This document shows positions 34,335 to 45,828 of a stretch of 64,000 bases of DNA, piece after piece (position 1 is the first letter of the stretch; every line of letters begins with the position of its first letter). The translations under genes and the position numbers were made by a program. The notes under the pieces are model-generated. The model had not been told where the DNA came from and ran no database searches. It saw only the letters and a program-made list of their open reading frames with translations. Source of the DNA: Ectobius pallidus (taxonomy: Eukaryota > Arthropoda > Insecta > Blattodea > Ectobiidae); contig CAXKWD010000013.1 of NCBI GenBank assembly GCA_964059195.1, positions 25,582,611-25,646,610 of the forward strand. The letters run 5' to 3'.

Positions 34335-34891
34335 TCACCTAGTATCTAACCCCACCTGTATCTAACAGTGAATTAAGTATTGACATGAACATACCTACTA
34401 CTCATTCTGAAACCTTTGTGTCTACTCATAGTGGAAGTTTCCTTGCACCTAAGGCTCTTAAACTAAAATTATGTTTCCTTAATATTCAAGGTCTTAAAAC
34501 ACAAAGAACTAGTTTTAAGTAATTTTGCCACTGAGAACCATTATTTGTCTAAGTGAACACTGGTGTCATGGCTCCTCAATATCTTATGCATCTATTGATG
34601 AATTTAGTCTTGTTAATAGCTATTTTAGGAAACAACACACACGAGGTGGAGTAGCAGTGTATACCGGTATTAATAATTCACTCAACATATCTTACAGAAG
34701 TTTAAATCTGGATATTCTATGTGAAGAACTGAACTTTGAGGTGGCTGGTATTGTTATTTCTACCTTTAATTTAATAGTAGTGTCTCTTTACAGATCACCA
34801 AATGGAAATTGTAATGTATTTTTAGATAAGTTTGACAACATGCTAAAATAACCTAGACTGTTAGATACAGGTGGGGTTAGATACTAGGTGA
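34335..34891. repeat. 35-bp perfect inverted repeat flanking an endonuclease fragment
   Basis: TCACCTAGTATCTAACCCCA, continuing CCTGTATCTAACAGT, at 34335-34369 recurs exactly inverted at 34857-34891. The 487 bp between the arms is retrotransposon endonuclease sequence. No target duplication is visible outside, so I cannot say whether this is a transposon that captured the fragment or a product of rearrangement. Confidence 0.85.
34370..34856 (+). pseudogene. N-terminal endonuclease fragment, probably family B
   Basis: Reads KLCFLNIQGL, ICLSEHWCHG, RGGVAVYTG and LYRSPNGNCNVFLDKFDNML, the first half of an APE-type endonuclease. It stops just where the family B copy at 30483 starts, so the two pieces are complementary. 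One stop (after KTQRTSFK) and a frame change near 34520 are present. The fragment lies in the same orientation but downstream of the 3' part. Confidence 0.75.
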
Positions 34892-34976
34892 GGGAGAGTG
34901 GGCAAGAGCAAATGAACATTTGCGCACTTGAGCCTCAGCAACTGTATGTATTGACTATATGTTCATTTCTTTTCAG

Positions 34977-35285
34977 GAGTCTCTTAACAGCGTTCAGGAG
35001 GCAGGAAGTTCTCGTGTTCCTGAGCTTCCACCAGGAGTTGGGAAAGTAGTGAAGGAAGTAATGAGCAGGATTCTTGCTTTAACTTTAGACCCGAAAACCA
35101 ATGAATTGGACACTTCATCTCGTTCACTGTCTGGAATCGAGCGACGAGACTCAATTCTTCGTCGTTCTCTTGACGCTCTTAGTATTTCTGAAAATCCCTC
35201 CAAATTGTCTTCAGGAGCAAAGGACCATTCAAGTACAATGGAAAATCCTAACAAAACAGCATTCACTAGAACTTTATCAAACATA
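34977..35285 (+). CDS. Host gene 1, internal exon (103 codons)
   Basis: The acceptor CTTTTCAG precedes 34977, and the donor ATA|GTAAGT follows 35285. Phase 0 at both ends. It encodes ESLNSVQEAGSSRVPELPPG, then KEVMSRILALTLDPKTNEL and a Ser/Arg-rich stretch with RRDSILRRSLDALSIS, which looks like basophilic kinase target sequence. It is mainly polar and probably flexible. It is placed in gene 1 by strand, phase and position. No family is recognised. Confidence 0.8.
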
Positions 35286-36841
<1,556 letters not shown>

Positions 36842-37006
36842 CCTTTTAACATAAACCTAATTAGGCTAAATATTTAGCATAATGTATTTTGGCTTTGGTA
36901 AAGAATGACTGAAACTATTTAAACATTTTCAGGGGATATTTGCAATCACATGAGGATCTTCCTTAATCTATCGAATATACCTTATTTTATATTTATTATT
37001 ATTTGA

Positions 37007-37755
37007 GCCATACGCAACACTTTTATACTTGGCCTTGAAAGTTGAGTGCATCTAATGGTCCAAAGTAAACTAAAAAAATTATCGTAAATAGGCCTATTGC
37101 CAGTAATACAATGTTCATAAATATGGTGTTGCACAATAATTAGTTAGTTGCAAATGGTGGCACAGACTGTACAGTTGTCGTTTTATATCTGTGCCTCTCG
37201 CCGACCGTTGGAATTTTGTTACAAGTGCTTGTGTGGGAGCAGGTAGTCTGTGTATTGCAATACAAAAGACATCCAGTTCCCTTTCTAGTCAGTGTTTGTC
37301 CGAGCTCAAATCTGTTCACATCTGCTGCCCGTTGTAAATTTAAGAAATGTTTTTGTGCACGCTAGTAGAATCGAGCCTCTCTCTCTTCTGATACCAGGAA
37401 ATAGTCACGTGACAGACCGGCAGAGATATAATACGATGTCTGTACATCGGTGTGCTTGTGACAATCATAAAAAGAGTGTAGTGGGAAGCCAGGTATACAA
37501 CTAGAGAAGAAAGAAATATTGGGTTCTTTCATACAAAAAGAAGTCTCCATTAGGTTGTCTAAATGAAGGTAATGAACATTAAACAGCCTTGTTCAGTTAC
37601 GTTTACCATATACTGAATTGATTGCGAGAGGGTGTTAAAGTATTTTGAGTCTTTCACAAATTTTTGTTTAGAATCACATTAAACTTTTTTCCCTTAAATT
37701 TCCATGCTAAAATCAAGGTGCGTCTTATGGTCCAGAACATCATAAAGTTTGAAAA
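37007..37755. mobile_element. Degenerate copy of the pogo-like element at 50579-51387
   Basis: It shares, in order, GTGCATCTAATGGTCCAAAG, GTGACAATCATAAAA, GGAAGCCAG, GTCTAAATGAAGG and the end CGTCTTATGGTCCAGAAC with the complete copy at 50579. Its terminal repeats are damaged and no TA duplication can be shown. It lies in the intron before the exon at 38053. Confidence 0.75.
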
Positions 37756-38052
37756 AATGGTATGTCATTCTTCTTTAAAGAGCAAGTTTTCTGAAATATT
37801 CAATTTATTTTATATCCAAAAAAACAACTCTACTCCCTCTTCAACCTTGGTATGACTAAGGACAATAATTGCAGATGGAAGACTTCAGTTGAGCCACAAT
37901 TTTGTCGCTCACATGTGACTATAAATATATATATACTCTACTCTTCTACATTTTGGCCATTAGATGATACTGAGAATTTTGAACTGAAATGATTGGACAA
38001 TATGTACAACGTTCCATTAAGGATGAAATTGAGTGAGTGTAACATTTTTCAG

Positions 38053-38304
38053 GAGCTGCCAACATGTCCTCTGAGTCCAGTGGATCGACCAGTGAAACTG
38101 GATTCATTGCATCGTGAGGAGTCCTTCACTGTTTCGTCTCCCCAGGTTAGTCCTGTCCAAGAGCTGACAGAGTCTATAAGTAAAATATCAGTTAGAAAAA
38201 GGAACTCCATATACTGCCGTCTTGAAGTTGCAAAACGCAGCCTTACAGAAGCTATGGGGATGTTAGATGTCAATCCACTGTCACTGGACAAAGCTAAGAA
38301 GAAG
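38053..38304 (+). CDS. Host gene 1, internal exon (84 codons)
   Basis: The acceptor TTTTTCAG lies before 38053, and the donor AAGAAG|GTAGGC follows 38304. Phase 0. It encodes ELPTCPLSPVDRPVKLDSL, then SFTVSSPQVSPVQE with several Ser-Pro sites. A likely helical stretch, RNSIYCRLEVAKRSLTEAMG, ends in a Lys run. Ser-Pro motifs across this and the last exon suggest proline-directed phosphorylation. The donor overlaps a TAGGCCTA octamer. Confidence 0.8.
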
Positions 38305-39496
38305 GTAGGCCTATTTGTGTTTTGAATGTATACTTCTAAAAACTTCACATATCCAGGTACAGGTATGTCAATAGTTCTGCGAATGTGATGTTTTTCTCGG
38401 TCCTGCTTTTCCTAGATACATCCTTTTTTCGTGGGCTAGACTTTTCTGGATGGACTTTTTTGGCAAAATGTTGTATATTTTTAGTCTGTCATGTAAATTA
38501 GCTAGACTTATAACAGCTAGACTTAAATTTCCATTATAACATAATTTTACATATTCCTTGTTTTACTTGTAACATTATTACTATATTACTATTTTCTTTG
38601 ATGACACTTACGCTCTCTATGAAGCCTATGCTTTTTATGAAACCTATGCTTTTTACTTATTTAATTTATTATTATGATTAGCCTTAACCTTAGTCTTAGT
38701 ATTAGTCATAAGTCTCTTATTCACTAATTTGCTATTTATGTAAACCTACATTGTATATATTTTCTGAAACCTGGTTGAGTGGAAGAGAAGGCCTTATGGC
38801 CTTAACTCTGCCAGGCAAAATAAATCATTTACTACTACTTTACTACTACTACTAAATTAACTTCAGATATAAGAACATAAACATATCTTTTAGCAGTATT
38901 GAAGTGTTCAAAACAGAAACTTAAATGTTGGACATAATCACAAATGATATGATATGATATATGATATATTTATTGTACCAAGAAAATTACAAAAGGATCT
39001 ACTGGATTCGACACTGTCATTTTACCAGTAGACATCTTAGAAAACACAATAACACTTTTTAAATTGGAGGAATGTGTAGACATATAGATAGTGCTGCTGA
39101 ATATATATAAACTGATTTTCCTCACTACTGAAAGTAAAAGAGAAATAAACACTAGGCAATAAGAAAAACACAAACAAAAAAAAAAATACAGTTTTCTAAC
39201 CCTCATCAAAATACCTCTCTTTGTAAGCCCCTTTCAAAGTTCGCATCGTACCACGAATTAGCTCGCTGTTCTAATGATATTGCTGTTATCATAAAAAGGA
39301 ACACTAACTAGTGAATAAAACCGGGCTTCTGATAATGAACTTGACTTATAAACAAACTTTACAATACAAATATGAGTTCGAATATCATTTAACTCGGATT
39401 CATTTAATTTCGCCACTGGTTTGCTCTCACTACTTTATTGTACACTAATCACTAGCTATCAATTAATACAGCCAAACTCGTATTTATTATGTTGAA

Positions 39497-39746
39497 TTAC
39501 TGCTTAGATCGATTTACATCCGCACTAAAAGACTGCAAGCGCCTCCTGGATCTGGTAACAATCCCTCCATCTCCTGCTCTCCATGGATCATCCCTCCACG
39601 GGTCGTCCAAGGCCTGTGAATTGTTGACTTGAGCCATTCTCGCCCCGTTATCAGTAGATCTTTCTCTGTTTCGTAATTCAATCCCTCCTGCATTATTTCC
39701 GTTGTCTCCCTCTGCTCTTCTTGGTTCTTCATTCGTTTCTTTTAAC
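39497..39746 (-). CDS. ORF1 C-terminal part (continues from 42421-43396)
   Basis: When family C and one duplication are taken out, the upstream frame ends NSGL and continues here in frame as KETNEEPRRAEGDNGNNAGG. It goes on to DDPWRDDPWRAGDGG and stops at 39497 after VNRSKQ. This 80-residue tail is polar and charged, as expected for the disordered end of an RNA-binding ORF1 protein. The exact frame join supports an insertion after ORF1 was intact. Confidence 0.75.
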
Positions 39747-39749
39747 CAC

Positions 39750-42420
39750 GGACCGGCAGCTATCTTTAATTAAGGTTCCATCGCTTAAACTAATTGTGGC
39801 ATCCGTATATCGTTCACCCAAAGGTTCTATTGAAACATTTATTGAGGGACTGGAAAACATCCTAACCAACCTTACACATCATGAATATGCAGTGATAATT
39901 TGTGGTGACATCAATATTGATATGAGAGATGCTAATTCTAAACCCGATGCAACTCGCCTAAGAAACTGCCTAAAATCCTATGGACTTTATTGTACAAACA
40001 AGGAACCCACAAGGCTAACGAACTGCCTAGATAACATAATCACCAATGTGCACAGCGATAGGCACACAGTGTATACCGTTGACCTGGGTGGTCATATATC
40101 CAACCATAAAAGTCTTCACATGACGGTCTTTCTACAGGATTTCACCAGGTGCGGAGTAGTATCCCAGTGTAAGGTGGTAGAAAAGAGAATATATAGTGAT
40201 GTTGCCCTCAGTATTCTTAGGGCTAGATTAAGGGACGTCCACTGGACTGTGGTAGAATGCTTGCCAGATAATCCCCACCTGGTATTTCAAAACTTCTTTG
40301 GTACATTCATGGATATATTCAATTCCTGTTTTCCCATGGTAAAGAAAAAAGTCTCCACAATTCCAAAGTGCAAAAGAAAAGACATCAGTTGGTTCACTCC
40401 TCAACTTAAGAACATGAGGAACAAACTTCTGGCCCTACAGATTGTTTATAACTGCACTAAATCAGCTTTGGTCAAAACAGTCTATAATGACTTAAGGAAG
40501 AACTACAGAACCGCCATTCAGGAAGCCAAACTAAATGCGAACAAGGACTTCATTGAAACATCAGACAATAAGTGCAAAGCTGCTTGGAACTTAATAAAAA
40601 GCAGTATACAAAAATCTGGTACAGTCCACAATGAAATCTCACCCTCAGAATTCAGAGAGTTTTTCAATGAGTCAGTAGAAGAGGCATGTGCAAAAGTGGT
40701 GCGAGATCCTACTGCTGCAACTGGATACCTGCATAATGTCCAACGCATTCAGACATGCTGCAACTGGAGAGAAGTGACCCCCTTGAATGTTATAGCAGTG
40801 GTCAGGAAGATGAAGAATTCTGAGAGCAAAGATATTTATGGATTGTCTAATAACATAATTAAAGCTGTTATCGATCTTATTGTCATCCCCCTCACTATGT
40901 GCATTAATATTTGTTTAATGATTGGTGTTTTTCCCCAGGAACTAAAAATCTCAAAGTTAGTTCCTCTGTTCAAGAAAGGTGACAGAGCAAATCCAGGAAG
41001 CTATAGACCCATCTCAGTAGTACCTATTCTTTCAAAAATCTTTGAAATGATAATAAAGTTTCAACTTTGTAATTTTCTGAATAGCAATCGTGTTATAAAT
41101 GCATCTCAGTTTGGGTATGTATCGGGGAAAGGTACAATTGATGCTGTAAGTGAACTTGCAACTTGTGTAACCGACATTTTCGAATCAGGCAGTCTGGCCA
41201 GAGCAGCCTTGTGCGACCTAAGTAAGGCCTTTGACTGTGTTTCACATGAACTTCTATTAGAGAAATTGGAGCATTATGGAGTGCGGGATATACAGTTGGA
41301 TCTCTTCACCTCATATCTATCAGGTCGTGGATATATAGTTGATGTTGGTGGTACTAAATCAGCAATGAGTGGGGTTAGTGTAGGTGTACCCCAAGGTTCT
41401 GTGCTCGGGCCTATACTGTTCTTGATTATGATGAATGATCTTAGTGTGAATGTTTCATGCAGGTCGTTAATATATGCAGACGACACTACATTGGTAACAA
41501 CTCATAGTGAACTTGAAGAATTAAACCTGGTGTGTACAAATACTCTGGAAGAAGTCAAAACTTGGTTTAAAGCCAATGGTTTTTGCCTAAATGAATCAAA
41601 AACACAGTTTATTGACTTCAATCTTAAACATAGTGACAGTCAATCCGTAAAGCTACTAGGAATAGAAATTGACACTAAGCTAACATGGAATAATCATGTT
41701 GAACTTGTCTGTTCCAGACTAAGTAGAGTTCTTTATCTACTTTGTCGACTAGTAGGGATTGTACCTTATGAATATCTGCGGAACTCATACTTTGCCTACT
41801 TCCAAAGTATAGTTCAGTATGGATTATTATTATATGGCCAGAGCTCAAAGATAGACAAAATACTATTGCTTCAAAAGAAAGCAATCAGAATTATAACAGG
41901 ATCTCCATATCTTGCCCATTGCAAACCGCTCTTTGTAAATACAGGTATTCTTACAGTGGTTAATCTCTATGTGTTGGATGTGCTAGTTAATGTTAAGAAA
42001 AACTTGAGTTCTTTTGTTCACAGAGAAAATGTACACACTTATCACACTCGAAATAAGAGCAAAATTGATGCACCTTTCTGTAGATTAGCAAAAAGCCAGT
42101 CAAACCACGTTAACATGGGCATCAGGTTGTTTAACAAACTCCCAACCAAATCACAAGATGTATCAGACAGTACCTACAAATGTAAAATTCATGAGTACCT
42201 TGTAAATAACCCTTTTTATACCATGGATGAGTGTATGAATTCTGATTTTAGAATAAGCTTCTAGCATTTTAAGTCTCTATGTCTCTAACATTTAGCTTTA
42301 AGGTCTCTAGCTTTTAAGTCTATATATGTAACCCTGACGAAATCCATTGCATCTCTATGCCTAAGGATGAATAAAGAATCTAATCTAATCTAATCTAATC
42401 TAATCTAATCTAATCTAATC
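39750..42420 (+). mobile_element. Family C CR1-group retrotransposon, nearly intact ORF2, tail TAATC
   Basis: 5'-truncated in the endonuclease, otherwise complete to the stop at 42264. A short 3' UTR contains AATAAAG and a tail of about ten TAATC units (42371-42420). It is inserted in the minus-strand ORF1 element with an imperfect 8-9-bp duplication (39742-39749 and 42421-42429). The long unbroken frame indicates a young insertion. The fragment at 1-1621 is an older relative. Confidence 0.93.
39756..42264 (+). CDS. Family C ORF2: partial endonuclease + reverse transcriptase
   Basis: About 835 residues without a stop. The endonuclease part begins at LIKVPSLKLIVASVYRSPKG and includes ICGDINIDM and the SNHKSLH block. 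The linker contains WFTPQLKNMRNKLL. The RT shows SYRPISVV, LCDLSKAFDCV, VGVPQGSVLGPILF and the catalytic YADDTTLV. The last block reads KAIRIITGS, then NPFYTMDECMN. The first 100 or so endonuclease residues are lost. The apparent ATG at 39721 belongs to flanking DNA and is not the natural start. Confidence 0.92.
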
Positions 42421-43396
42421 TTAATCCACTGTTTAGAGTTATTGTCTTCGCTCCCTTGACATCTACTTTGTTGTTTACGGACATCAGCTGAGATGAAGCG
42501 TGACGTATTATCCCTCTCGGAGGCGACGTCACTCGCAAGATCATCTCCACGCGCTTAGCTGTCCTGACGTGGGTTGGTGGACTCTCGGCGTTGCCTTGAG
42601 ACACAGGAATTCGCTGACTCGTATCCTCTCTGCCTTTGTTGCTGGTTAGCTCGCTTTTGTCTTCACTGGACTTTTTACCATCTACATACAGTTCCAAATT
42701 GCGTATAACAGCTTCCCTACCTGCTAGCTTTAATTCCTTCCTTTTTTGTATCAATTTTCTCCTGGTGATCCGTTCTTGAGGCGAGAGATCTTTGTTTATA
42801 AAAATGCCCGATCCTTTTAAAAGTTTCGCTCTTTCCAGAATCACATGTATAACTTGCTTCGTAGCAAAACGAGCGATTATTAATCTTCTCCCGTTTTTCT
42901 TTCCCACTCTAAAGGCTTCGACTATTTCCCATCCTTGAAGTGATCCCAATTTTAACTTGCCCTCCAGAATTTCTGTAATCTCCATCCTAGGCGAAACATC
43001 TCGTCTTTCTTCTATCCCCGTGAATACTAGGTTGAAAGCTCTATTTCTCTTCTCCATACGACCTATTGTAGCTCTCAGATCTTCCACCTCCCTCTTCATA
43101 AATTTAATCTCTTCTCTGATCTCCTGCTTTACTTCTTTTGTTGCCATACTGATTTTATTGCCGAGACGTTCTTCTAGGCCATCAAGCTGTCTGATTATCT
43201 CTCCAAAATTACCGTGTGCGTCCGCTGGTCCTGGATTCATCTCTATTCCTCCAACCACTAGAAGGAGTATGATTACAATTGAGTAAATCAATGCATTAAG
43301 AATGTTTACTTTAGTTGCATCATCCTTCTTTTCCATCGCCTTTTCATTCCCAAAGGTGCCAATTCTTGCTCTGTGTACTGCTATGTCTACACCCAT
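42421..43396 (-). CDS. ORF1 protein with N-terminal hydrophobic segment and 2A-like motif
   Basis: About 325 residues before the family C insertion. Residues 31-48 are hydrophobic (NILNALIYSIVIILLLVV). Residues 49-57 are GGIEMNPGP, a 2A-like motif in which the usual Asp is Gly. Next come a charged helical region likely to form a coiled coil (about 62-115) and an RRM-like block (AFNLVFTGIEE, GRRLIIARFA). The RRM-like block ends GIFINKDLSPQERITRRKL, in the manner of L1-type ORF1 RNA chaperones. The protein would bind element RNA. Ribosome skipping at Gly|Pro would release a 56-residue hydrophobic leader. Confidence 0.85.
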
Positions 43397-43560
43397 TGTC
43401 CCTTATGCCACTTTTCCTTAAACAATCCGGAGTACTTCCTACACACGTCCTCCCTCTGCCTTTGCTTGCTTAGTACTGATCATCATACTTCACAGGATCA
43501 TTTCTGTAGTGTGTATTCTCATACTCAATACCAACTATAATCACAAATGAGAATGTGAAG

Positions 43561-44334
43561 AGCTGATTAATTTTGTTTCCAGAGATAAAGGAACCCCTCC
43601 CCCCCCCCAAAAAAAAACGAACACTCCAAGCAAAGACTATTATACCCTAGTGGCTGTTCCATAGTTCTGATGGTTGTTTCATTACGTTTCCCATGAACTT
43701 TGACACAGAATAGTGCTGCGTCTCTTCCACCTTATGGCCTCAATGAGTCAGGCAAAAGTATTTTACACACACGACACTAGTGGATAGTGTCACATTTTGA
43801 TGTAGAATAAGAATTCATATTGCAGGGACAGCATTTTCAGCTGTCTCACCATGAGTGTGCCAACGAGTATGCTATGAGTATATCAGAAGTCTATAAAACA
43901 TTATATCAACTGAGGTGTTATTTATAGCTGTAGGTTTTGTATTTTTAGTTGAGAAATATGAACGTCTATCATAGGCCCTAAGCATGTAAAAGGAGACAAA
44001 ATAAGATGGAACATTTTTAGTCCTACGCGCATAGTAAAATTAATATACCTAATTATGCCCCAGGCTTCGGGGGAGGAAAGTATGAAAGTGATATTGAATT
44101 TCTTCATTTCAGCCCCAAAACGGTTGTATGGTAACATGAGTGAGAAATAAAATATTCTGTAAAGACAATCAAATTTTATGTTACCGGAATTTCTGTTTAT
44201 TTCAGTTCCCTTTGGCATGTAGTAGCAAAGGGTGCAAAATTCAACATCTCTAGCCATAAAAAGGTATATCAAGCATTTTATGAGGGAAGATTTTGAGTGT
44301 GATTAGTTGTTCTTCCTTATTTCAAGTTCTAAAT
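43561..44334. other. No gene seen
   Basis: Intron of gene 1. A C-rich and A-rich run lies near 43595-43617. Open frames are short and without family character. Confidence 0.45.
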
Positions 44335-44346
44335 ACCTATATAAGG

Positions 44347-44703
44347 TAGATATGTAAGCTTTCATGAACCACAGATTATTGTCTCTGTTGGACATTACAT
44401 GAGAATATTATAGGAGAAAAATTCCTCCGACACTGGGACTTGAACCCAGGACCTTTGGCTGTTCGCGCCAATGCTCTACCAACTGAGCTAAGCCGGAGTT
44501 CAATTCACAGCGCCAGATGGAACTTCTCTCCTATGACTAATTGCCCTAATGGTCTACCTCACAGACAGACAAGTTATGTCATATGCAGTACTGTGAGGCA
44601 CACTAATTAGTGATTTTTGTGACCGGGCTCCCACTGTTATTGTACAGTTAACACACAAGTTCAAGTCCCAGTGTCGGAGGAATTTTTCTCCTATAATATT
44701 CTC
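44347..44703. mobile_element. tRNA-ended foldback element, copy 1, 12-bp duplication
   Basis: ACCTATATAAGG lies directly on both sides (44335-44346 and 44704-44715). The unit starts TAGATATGTAAGC and ends TCCTATAATATTCTC. A 45-bp perfect inverted repeat joins 44401-44445 with 44659-44703. The left arm continues into a complete tRNA-like gene on the minus strand; the right arm holds only its T-arm and acceptor. The second copy (63172-63526) is in reverse orientation with the same ends. Variable-length duplications suggest LINE-type integration, not a cut-and-paste transposase. Confidence 0.85.
44425..44497 (-). tRNA. tRNA-like gene within the foldback element
   Basis: Folds as a cloverleaf: acceptor TCCGGCT with TGTCGGA, D arm GCTC/GAGC, anticodon stem TTGGC/GCCAA, T arm CTGGG/CCCAG with loop TTCAAGT. 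The A box (TAGCTCAGTTGG) and B box (GGTTCAAGTCC) are consensus. The seven-base anticodon loop is GCGAACA. Position 33 is C rather than T, and the triplet in place is GAA. Because of this and its location in a mobile repeat I treat it as a tRNA-derived element, not a functional tRNA gene. A T run follows directly, as a pol III terminator would. Confidence 0.7.
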
Positions 44704-44876
44704 ACCTATATAAGGACTTTAGAGTTTGAAATTGAAAGTCCTTTATAAGTTAATTTCGAATTACAAAATACAAAACCCGAGCGAAGCCGGGCCTTTTAAG
44801 CTATTTATGTAGACCCTAATATACCTACACTGTAAAACACCCTTGAACCCCTATGAATAGTTAACTCCGCAAGGTT

Positions 44877-45394
44877 CAGTTGAGAAAAATTTATTCATCA
44901 CTTCCTTAGTTACGAATTAAGTTCTTGAGTTTTGTCCATTCTGTAGCGATAATCTTAATGATTTATGTATAGCGTAGAGCTTTATCACTGGTACTCACTA
45001 CTAAATTGCGGTATTTTGTTACCTGTTGGAGCGCTTTCAACCACATGGATGGCCGCTCCATGCGGTTGAAAGCGCTCCAACAGGTAACAAAATACCGCAA
45101 TTTAGTAGTGAGTACCAGTGATAAAGCTCTACGCTATACATAAATCATACGAATTAAGGTCAGCAAGAGTTTTAAATTGTTGGAAAACTGCATTTTAAAA
45201 TTTTACAATATACGGTAGCCTACTAAGGGAAATAATCCTTCATTACCCATTAAAACAGCAGTTGAGAAAAATTTATTTTTCACTTCCTTAGTTACAAATT
45301 AAGGTCACCAAGAATTAAATTGTTGGAAAATTGCATTTAAAAATTTTAAAATATACGGTAGCCTACTAAGGGAAATAATCCTTCATTACTAGGG
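44877..45394. repeat. Two-copy tandem repeat, about 140-bp unit, first unit interrupted
   Basis: Unit 1 starts at 44877 and unit 2 at 45259, both with CAGTTGAGAAAAATTTATT. They share ACTTCCTTAGTTAC, then ATTGTTGGAAAA and TACGGTAGCCTACTAAGGG. Unit 1 is split by the palindromic insertion at 44922-45148. An inverted scrap of the start (ATAAATTTTCTCAAC) recurs at 45789-45803. Confidence 0.8.
44922..45148. mobile_element. Palindromic insertion (two 92-bp arms) with 10-bp duplication
   Basis: ACGAATTAAG lies on both sides (44912-44921 and 45149-45158), and removing the insert restores the tandem repeat unit. The insert is 36 bp of single sequence, a 92-bp arm (44958-45049), a 7-bp centre and the complementary arm (45057-45148). 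One mismatch is visible between the arms. The near identity of the arms implies either recent origin or gene conversion. No coding frame. Confidence 0.85.
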
Positions 45395-45828
45395 ATGGGT
45401 CGATACCAGATTTTCTCGATACTCGATATTCAATACCGATAAATGATATTCCCCTCGATACTCGATACTTCGATACTCGATACAGTCAACATTTCTAGTT
45501 TCAATAAATAGGTACATTAAAAATTAAAAGTTGAGAGAACTGTATAATACCAACTAAATTAATTAACTGTGCATATTTAACGAGACAAAATTTAATACCA
45601 TCAGTAGCCTATAATTATTTTTAAACTCTATATTAAAACTAAAATTAGTTTTTGAAACAGTCCACTTACAAGTTTTTGTTGAAAAATACTAGCATTCTCA
45701 CTTAATTGCTTAATTTCAGAATTACCAAAGTATCGAAAAAGCAAGTTTTCTGAAGTATCGAAGCATCGAAAAATCGGTTAACAATTGTATAAATTTTCTC
45801 AACTACGAATTCGCTTCGTCGCTCCCAG
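45395..45828. repeat. Block rich in TCGATAC/GTATCGA words
   Basis: GATGGGTCGATACC and repeated CTCGATACT words at 45404-45485 are answered by inverted GTATCGAAAAA and GTATCGAAGCATCGAAAAA at 45730-45775. This looks like the ends of a decayed MITE (CAGGGATGGG-type hAT ends are similar), but I cannot set boundaries or a duplication. Confidence 0.45.

Larger units (their letters stand above)
38940..43560 (-). mobile_element. ORF1-bearing non-LTR element without visible ORF2, split by family C
   Basis: On the minus strand: a 5' region (about 43560-43397), ORF1 split into 43396-42430 and 39741-39497, then a 3' region ending in a TCATA-like repeat tail at about 38945-38965. Between the ORF1 stop at 39497 and the tail only about 550 bp remain, with no RT motif. 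The copy is either internally deleted or an ORF1-only, non-autonomous element. Family C (39750-42420) interrupts ORF1, flanked by TTAACCAC and TTAATCCAC. Confidence 0.65.

Noticed and set aside
39183..39260. Minus-strand frame ELIRGTMRTLKGAYKERYFD as a host terminal exon or ORF2 end
   Set aside because: Short, preceded by a stop, and lies in the 3' region of the ORF1 element; no family match I can defend.
39721..39755. ATG at 39721 as start of family C ORF2
   Set aside because: It lies in the flanking ORF1 element, outside the family C boundary at 39750.
44425..44497. Functional tRNA-Phe (GAA) gene
   Set aside because: Cloverleaf is good, but position 33 is C and the sequence is part of a mobile repeat present twice here.
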